From DATLWN01 sp964492895 (lineage in GTDB: Bacteria > Pseudomonadota > Zetaproteobacteria > Mariprofundales > Mariprofundaceae), in assembly GCA_964492895.1 (NCBI GenBank), contig CAZBLR010000031.1, forward strand, positions 1-17,317: a DNA stretch of 17,317 nucleotides, given 5' to 3'. The position numbers and the translations under genes were made by a program. Shown here piece after piece: positions 13,713 to 17,317 of this stretch. The stretch's first letter is position 1. Each line of letters starts with the position of its first letter. The notes under the pieces are model-generated. The model saw only the letters and a list, made by a program, of their open reading frames with translations. It made no database searches and was not told the DNA's origin.

Positions 13713-13964
13713 TCAGTGCTTCTCCTCGCCCTGTTTTTCGAGATAGGCAAGGATGGATTCCTCTCGTTTCTTCCTGACGGCGAGGAAGATGATGGCACTG
13801 AAGAAGATCAGGACCACCGTTAGCACCTTCTCATTCACAACGGCGGCGACGCGGGTGCTGATCTCCGAGTTGCCGAACACGGCTACCACGATGGGCACCA
13901 GCACGAAAATGACGGATATCCCCGAGCCGATAAAACCAATCTTGAACAATGTTGAAGATTTCAA
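13713..13964 (-). CDS. small two-span membrane protein, paralogue B (83 aa, TTG start)
   Basis: This is the second copy of the duplicated 83-aa gene. It has helices at about 7-30 (IGFIGSGISVIFVLVPIVVAVF) and 46-63 (KVLTVVLIFFSAIIFLAV), a loop NSEISTRVAAVVNE, and a tail RKKREESILAYLEKQGEEKH. The N-terminal start, the Asn/Tyr-Ser-Glu loop entry and the K/R-K-x-E-E-S-x-L-x-Y-L tail are shared with paralogue A, implying both are under selection as proteins. It starts at TTG 13964 with GGAG six bases upstream; longer frames upstream are not supported. It is divergent from the P-type ATPase gene. The function is unknown; a small envelope or accessory subunit is possible. Confidence 0.8.
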   Translation of the reverse strand: MKSSTLFKIGFIGSGISVIFVLVPIVVAVFGNSEISTRVAAVVNEKVLTVVLIFFSAIIFLAVRKKREESILAYLEKQGEEKH

Positions 13965-14041
13965 TCCAGGCTCCTGTCTATGGTCGATGTTCGTTGGATC
14001 ATCAGCGAGTCCGATGCGATCGCCTACTGAGGCCAAGTGAT

Positions 14042-14070
14042 ATTTCACCGCGTCGCCGCGCTCATGGCAA
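14042..14070 (-). promoter_or_regulatory. promoter of paralogue B
   Basis: On the reverse strand TTGCCA (14065-14070) and TGAAAT (14042-14047) are separated by 17 bases, as upstream of paralogue A. GTATGTGCT (14088-14096) lies at the same distance beyond the -35 in both copies. The leader to the TTG start is about 70 bases, 39 longer than in copy A. Confidence 0.6.
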
Positions 14071-14148
14071 GGACTGCGTCGCTCCCCGTATGTGCTAGAA
14101 CGTAATGGTGTGGATCGGCGTGGACTTGAAAGACAGGAGAGGCGGCTC

Positions 14149-16875
14149 ATGCGCGCGCAGATGAACGAACACTGGCACCACTTGCCAGCCGAAGAGGTCC
14201 TCGATCTGCTGGCGAGCGATGGGGCCAAGGGGCTGGACAGCCTCGAGGTCGCCGACCGGCAGCGTACGTTCGGGCCCAACCAGCTGAGCCCCGGGCGGGA
14301 GCGTGGGCCACTGCAGCTGTTCGTGCAGCAGTTCAACCAGCCCCTGGTCTACATTCTGCTGATCGCCGGCCTGGTCACGGTCGGATTGCGCAAATGGGTC
14401 GATGCCAGCGTCATTATCGGGGTCGTGATCGTCAACGCCGTCATCGGGGCCCTGCAGGAGTCACGGGCGCTGAAGGCGATCGAGGCCCTGCGCCGTTCGA
14501 TGACCAGCGAGGCCACCGTGCTGCGCGGCGGTCTCAGGCAGCGGATCGAGGCCCATGGGCTGGTTCCGGGGGATATCGTGCTGCTGCATTCGGGCGACAA
14601 GGTCGCCGCGGATCTGCGCCTGCTCGATACCCGTGGATTGCGCCTGGACGAGTCGGCGCTGACCGGCGAGTCGCTGCCGGTGGAAAAAGACGCCGCGGTG
14701 ATGGCCCACGATACGCTGCTGGCCGATCGCAGGAACATGGCCTATTCGTCGACGCTGGTCACCTTCGGCACCGGCAGGGGCGTGGTGGTGGCCACGGGCG
14801 ATGCTACCGAGATCGGACGCATCAGCGAGCTGATCGCCTCCACCGAGGTGCTGGCGACGCCACTGACGCGAAGGCTTGCCCGGTTCAGCCAGATCCTGCT
14901 CTATGCGATCATGGCCCTGGCCATCCTGACCTTCGTCGTCGGCATCCTGCATGGAGAATCGTGGTTCGAGATGTTCATGGCGGCCGTGGCCCTGGCGGTG
15001 TCCGCAATCCCTGAAGGCCTGCCGGCAGTACTGACGATCACCCTGGCCATCGGCGTCGGGCGCATGGCCCGCTCGAACGCCATCATCCGGCACCTGCCGG
15101 CCGTCGAGACCCTGGGCAGCACCACGGTCATCTGCTCGGACAAGACCGGTACCCTGACCCGGAACCAGATGACGGTGCAGCAGGTCCATGCCGGCGGACG
15201 CATGTACCGCGTATCCGGCATCGGCTATGCGCCGAACGGACGCTTCAGTCATGAAGGTGCCGGCTTCGAGGCGGCGCAACATCCCGTGCTGCGCGAATGC
15301 CTGAATGCCGGGGTGCTGTGCAACGACTCCGGGCTGCATCAGGTCGACGGCCAGTGGCGGATGGAGGGCGATCCGACCGAGGTAGCGCTGACGACCGCCG
15401 CGCACAAGGCGGGCATCGATCCCGAGGCGCTTCGCGCGCAATGGCGGCGCCTCGACGCGCTGGCCTTCGAATCCCAGCATCGCTACATGGCGACGCTCCA
15501 TGCCTCGGATGGGGAGCGGCGGGTCTATATCAAGGGCTCCGTGGAGGCCATCCTGGCGCGATGCGCCGACGCGCTGGCCGACGACGGCGGCCATGCCGTG
15601 CTGGATCCCGGGGCATGGCAAAGCCGCGTGGAGGCCATGGCGGCGCAAGGCATGCGCGTGCTGGCCTTTGCCAGCAAGCCGATGCCCGAATCCGCCGATG
15701 GCCTGACCCATGCGGATGTCGAATCCGGCCTGAGCTTCCTGGGGCTGCAGGGTATGATCGATCCGCCACGGCCGGAAGCGGTGGCTGCGGTTCGCGCCTG
15801 CCGGTCGGCCGGTATCCGGGTCAAGATGATCACGGGCGACCATGGCACGACGGCGATGGCCATCGCCCGGGACATCGGCCTGATCGAGCCGGGAGATGCT
15901 GCGCCTCAGGTGCTCGGTGGCCGCGAACTGGCGGCACTGACGGACCAGGAACTGATCGATTCGGTCGAGCGGACGGTGGTGTTCGCGCGTGTGACGCCGG
16001 ACCAGAAGCTGCGTCTGGTCGAGGCCCTGCAGGCCAAGGGGCATGTGGTGGCCATGACCGGGGACGGGGTCAACGATGCGCCGGCGCTGCGCCGGGCCGA
16101 TATCGGCGTGGCCATGGGCGTCGGCGGTACCGAGGTGGCGAAGGAGGCCGCCGACATGGTGCTGGCCGATGACAACTTCGCCTCGATCGAGGCGGCGGTC
16201 GAGGAGGGGCGTGCCGTCTACGACAACCTGGTCAAGTTCATCGCCTGGGTCATGCCGACCAACCTCGGCGAGGCCCTGATGATCCTGGTGGCGGTCTTCG
16301 CCGGGATGGCCCTGCCGATTTTGCCGGTGCAGATCCTGTGGATCAACATGACCACCACGGTATTTCTCGGCCTGATGCTGGCCTTCGAGCCCAAGGAGGC
16401 CCGCATCATGGAACGGATGCCGCGCGATCCCGCAAGTCCCATCCTGACGCCGGAGATCATTGAGCGCATCCTGCTCGTGGGCGTGCTGCTGTTTGCCGGG
16501 GCCTATGGCCTGTTTGCATGGATGCTGGCCCACGGGGAGAGCGCGGCCGCCGCCCGCACGGCCGCCGTCAATGCCCTGGTGTTCGGCGAGCTGTTCTACC
16601 TGTTCAACTGCCGCTCCCTGCACGATTCGATGTTCCGGATCGGCGTGTTCTCGAACCACTGGCTGCTGGCCGGCGTGACGGGGATGGTGGTGGTACAGCT
16701 GGCATTTACCTATGTGCCGTGGATGAACCGGGCCTTCGGCAGCGAGCCGGTCGGGTGGCTGGCATGGCTGCTGGCCATCGCCGTGGGCATGGTCATTCAT
16801 GGTGCGGTCGGAGCCGACAAGTGGCTGCGTCGGCGCCGGATGGCCGGTACGAATCCCGGCCGGCCGAAGGCTTGA
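14149..16875 (+). CDS. CtpF-like P2-type cation-transporting ATPase
   Basis: This 908-residue P-type ATPase moves cations across the inner membrane using a phospho-Asp cycle. Features in order: N-terminal cation-ATPase domain, first spans at about 66-103, actuator LTGESLPVEK with TGES at 172-175, M4 motif PEGLP (288-292), phosphorylation site DKTGTLT (D331), hinge TGDGVND (637-643), then C-terminal spans. M5 has N705 and E708, as in Ca pumps. M6 reads N733-MTTTV, so the SERCA Asp800 position is Thr. This M5/M6 pattern (WVMPTNLGEA, INMTT, LAFEPKEA) matches mycobacterial CtpF, so Ca is possible but not certain. No Cys-Pro-Cys motif or metal-binding domain is present, which excludes a Cu/Zn type. 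ATG 14149 has AGGAGAGG eight bases upstream. Confidence 0.92.
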   Translation: MRAQMNEHWHHLPAEEVLDLLASDGAKGLDSLEVADRQRTFGPNQLSPGRERGPLQLFVQQFNQPLVYILLIAGLVTVGLRKWVDASVIIGVVIVNAVIGALQESRALKAIEALRRSMTSEATVLRGGLRQRIEAHGLVPGDIVLLHSGDKVAADLRLLDTRGLRLDESALTGESLPVEKDAAVMAHDTLLADRRNMAYSSTLVTFGTGRGVVVATGDATEIGRISELIASTEVLATPLTRRLARFSQILLYAIMALAILTFVVGILHGESWFEMFMAAVALAVSAIPEGLPAVLTITLAIGVGRMARSNAIIRHLPAVETLGSTTVICSDKTGTLTRNQMTVQQVHAGGRMYRVSGIGYAPNGRFSHEGAGFEAAQHPVLRECLNAGVLCNDSGLHQVDGQWRMEGDPTEVALTTAAHKAGIDPEALRAQWRRLDALAFESQHRYMATLHASDGERRVYIKGSVEAILARCADALADDGGHAVLDPGAWQSRVEAMAAQGMRVLAFASKPMPESADGLTHADVESGLSFLGLQGMIDPPRPEAVAAVRACRSAGIRVKMITGDHGTTAMAIARDIGLIEPGDAAPQVLGGRELAALTDQELIDSVERTVVFARVTPDQKLRLVEALQAKGHVVAMTGDGVNDAPALRRADIGVAMGVGGTEVAKEAADMVLADDNFASIEAAVEEGRAVYDNLVKFIAWVMPTNLGEALMILVAVFAGMALPILPVQILWINMTTTVFLGLMLAFEPKEARIMERMPRDPASPILTPEIIERILLVGVLLFAGAYGLFAWMLAHGESAAAARTAAVNALVFGELFYLFNCRSLHDSMFRIGVFSNHWLLAGVTGMVVVQLAFTYVPWMNRAFGSEPVGWLAWLLAIAVGMVIHGAVGADKWLRRRRMAGTNPGRPKA

Positions 16876-16887
16876 TGCCATCCGGCG

Positions 16888-16896
16888 TGCTATGCT
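16888..16896 (+). promoter_or_regulatory. extended -10 promoter
   Basis: TG-C-TATGCT forms an extended -10 box in the 82-base gap before the last gene. No good -35 is at the right distance. Initiation near 16903 would place the hairpin at 16904-16922 at the very 5' end of the message. Confidence 0.4.
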
Positions 16897-16903
16897 GGAT
16901 TTA

Positions 16904-16922
16904 CGTCCCGCGTAACGGGACG
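16904..16922 (+). other. perfect hairpin at the predicted mRNA 5' end
   Basis: CGTCCCG (16904-16910) and CGGGACG (16916-16922) pair perfectly around the loop CGTAA. The sequence after it is not T-rich, so a full intrinsic terminator for the upstream ATPase gene is unlikely. A 5' stabilising hairpin for the following message fits better. Confidence 0.5.
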
Positions 16923-16957
16923 AGGTTCTTGCTGACTTCAATCGAAGGGAGCTGTGT

Positions 16958-17317
16958 ATGAAACGGATGTATGCATTGATCGCCGCATTCGGTGTTGCTT
17001 TGGCCCTGATGGCGGCCCAGGTGGCCAGCGCCGAGGACGAAGGCGCTCAGCAACAGGAACGCGAACAGGTGCAGGAAAAGAGCATGAAGCAGGAGCGAAC
17101 CACCGGCTCGCAACTGATGACCCCCGAAGAGCGCCGCGAGCACCGGCGCGAGATGCGCACCAAAACCAAGGAGGAACGGGAGACCTACCGGCGCGAGCAG
17201 CATGAGAAGATGAAGAAGCGTGCCGAGGAGCAGGGCAAGACTCTGCCCGATAAGCCGCTCCCGCGCGGCTCCGGCCAGGGCATGGGTCGTGGCGGTGGCA
17301 TGGGCCCAGGTGGCGGT
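16958..17317 (+). CDS. secreted, highly charged Gly/Met-rich protein (partial)
   Basis: The gene runs off the right edge with 120 codons visible and no stop. A signal peptide (MKRMYALIAAFGVALALMAA, cut near ASA-ED at about residue 25) is followed by a Gln/Glu/Lys/Arg-rich segment that looks helical or coiled. This contains two related phrases, MTPEERREHRREM and TKEERETYRREQHEKM, and then a Pro/Gly/Met-rich part (GSGQGMGRGGGMGPGGG). It is predicted to be periplasmic. Similar short repeat-bearing proteins occur in proteobacteria without a known role; I cannot name a function. The start is supported by AAGGGA seven bases upstream of ATG. It has its own candidate promoter and leader hairpin. Confidence 0.8.
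   Translation, partial: MKRMYALIAAFGVALALMAAQVASAEDEGAQQQEREQVQEKSMKQERTTGSQLMTPEERREHRREMRTKTKEERETYRREQHEKMKKRAEEQGKTLPDKPLPRGSGQGMGRGGGMGPGGG

Larger units (their letters stand above)
13619..14096. repeat. tandem duplication unit, copy 2 (gpmI remnant, small membrane gene, promoter)
   Basis: Copy 2 matches copy 1 at offset 448 through the gpmI remnant and the second 83-aa gene, and at offset 487 for the last 55 bases (promoter to GTATGTGCT at 14088-14096). The junction between copies lies within about 13610-13618. Confidence 0.85.

Noticed and set aside
13713..14336. 207-codon reverse frame including paralogue B
   Set aside because: The upstream part overlaps the ATPase start and the conserved promoter. 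The shared TTG start with GGAG in both paralogues defines the real 83-aa gene.
14461..16941. 826-codon reverse open frame over the P-type ATPase
   Set aside because: The composition is typical of antisense to a GC-rich gene (His/Gln/Arg/Gly) and the forward frame has every P-type ATPase motif.

Overview
This 17.3-kb window comes from a GC-rich proteobacterial chromosome. A gammaproteobacterium is the best guess, based on the MoxR/DUF58/DUF4381/VWA/BatD gene order, an NsrR-type Rrf2 regulator and the codon usage. No rRNA, tRNA, CRISPR array, phage gene or insertion sequence was seen. Genes are packed tightly, often with overlapping stop and start codons.

Layout. Positions 1-110 hold the last codons of a forward gene and a two-way terminator. 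Positions 152-1882 hold two reverse-strand membrane-protein genes, one a polytopic protein of about 466 aa and one an 81-aa protein with two membrane spans. Positions 2018-9084 are one forward operon of seven genes: MoxR AAA+ ATPase, DUF58 protein, DUF4381 membrane protein, two membrane-anchored VWA proteins (BatA/BatB-like), a secreted TPR protein (BatC-like) and BatD. Five of the six junctions are stop/start overlaps. This is the MoxR-Bat chaperone-like system of the cell envelope.

Positions 9091-11518 form a compact nitric-oxide cassette. A reverse nsrR-like gene is divergent from a forward operon of a soluble group-I truncated haemoglobin, a second truncated haemoglobin carrying an N-terminal membrane anchor, and an NAD(P)H-dependent flavin/[2Fe-2S] reductase. 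Together these look like a split counterpart of flavohaemoglobin (Hmp): globins as NO dioxygenases, one free and one at the membrane, re-reduced by the adjacent reductase, under an NO-sensing Fe-S repressor. I consider this the most interesting system in the window.

Positions 11596-13251 encode a cofactor-independent phosphoglycerate mutase of the plant/trypanosomatid-like branch. Next come two reverse-strand paralogues of 83 aa, both starting with TTG. They arose by an old tandem duplication of exactly 448 bp that also copied the 3' end of the mutase gene. A decayed mutase remnant is still readable between them, and both copies keep a matching TTGCCA-N17-TGAAAT promoter. Divergent from the second copy is a CtpF-like P2-type cation ATPase (14149-16875). 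The window ends inside a gene for a secreted, highly charged, Gly/Met-rich protein with a candidate extended -10 promoter and a hairpin at the predicted mRNA start.
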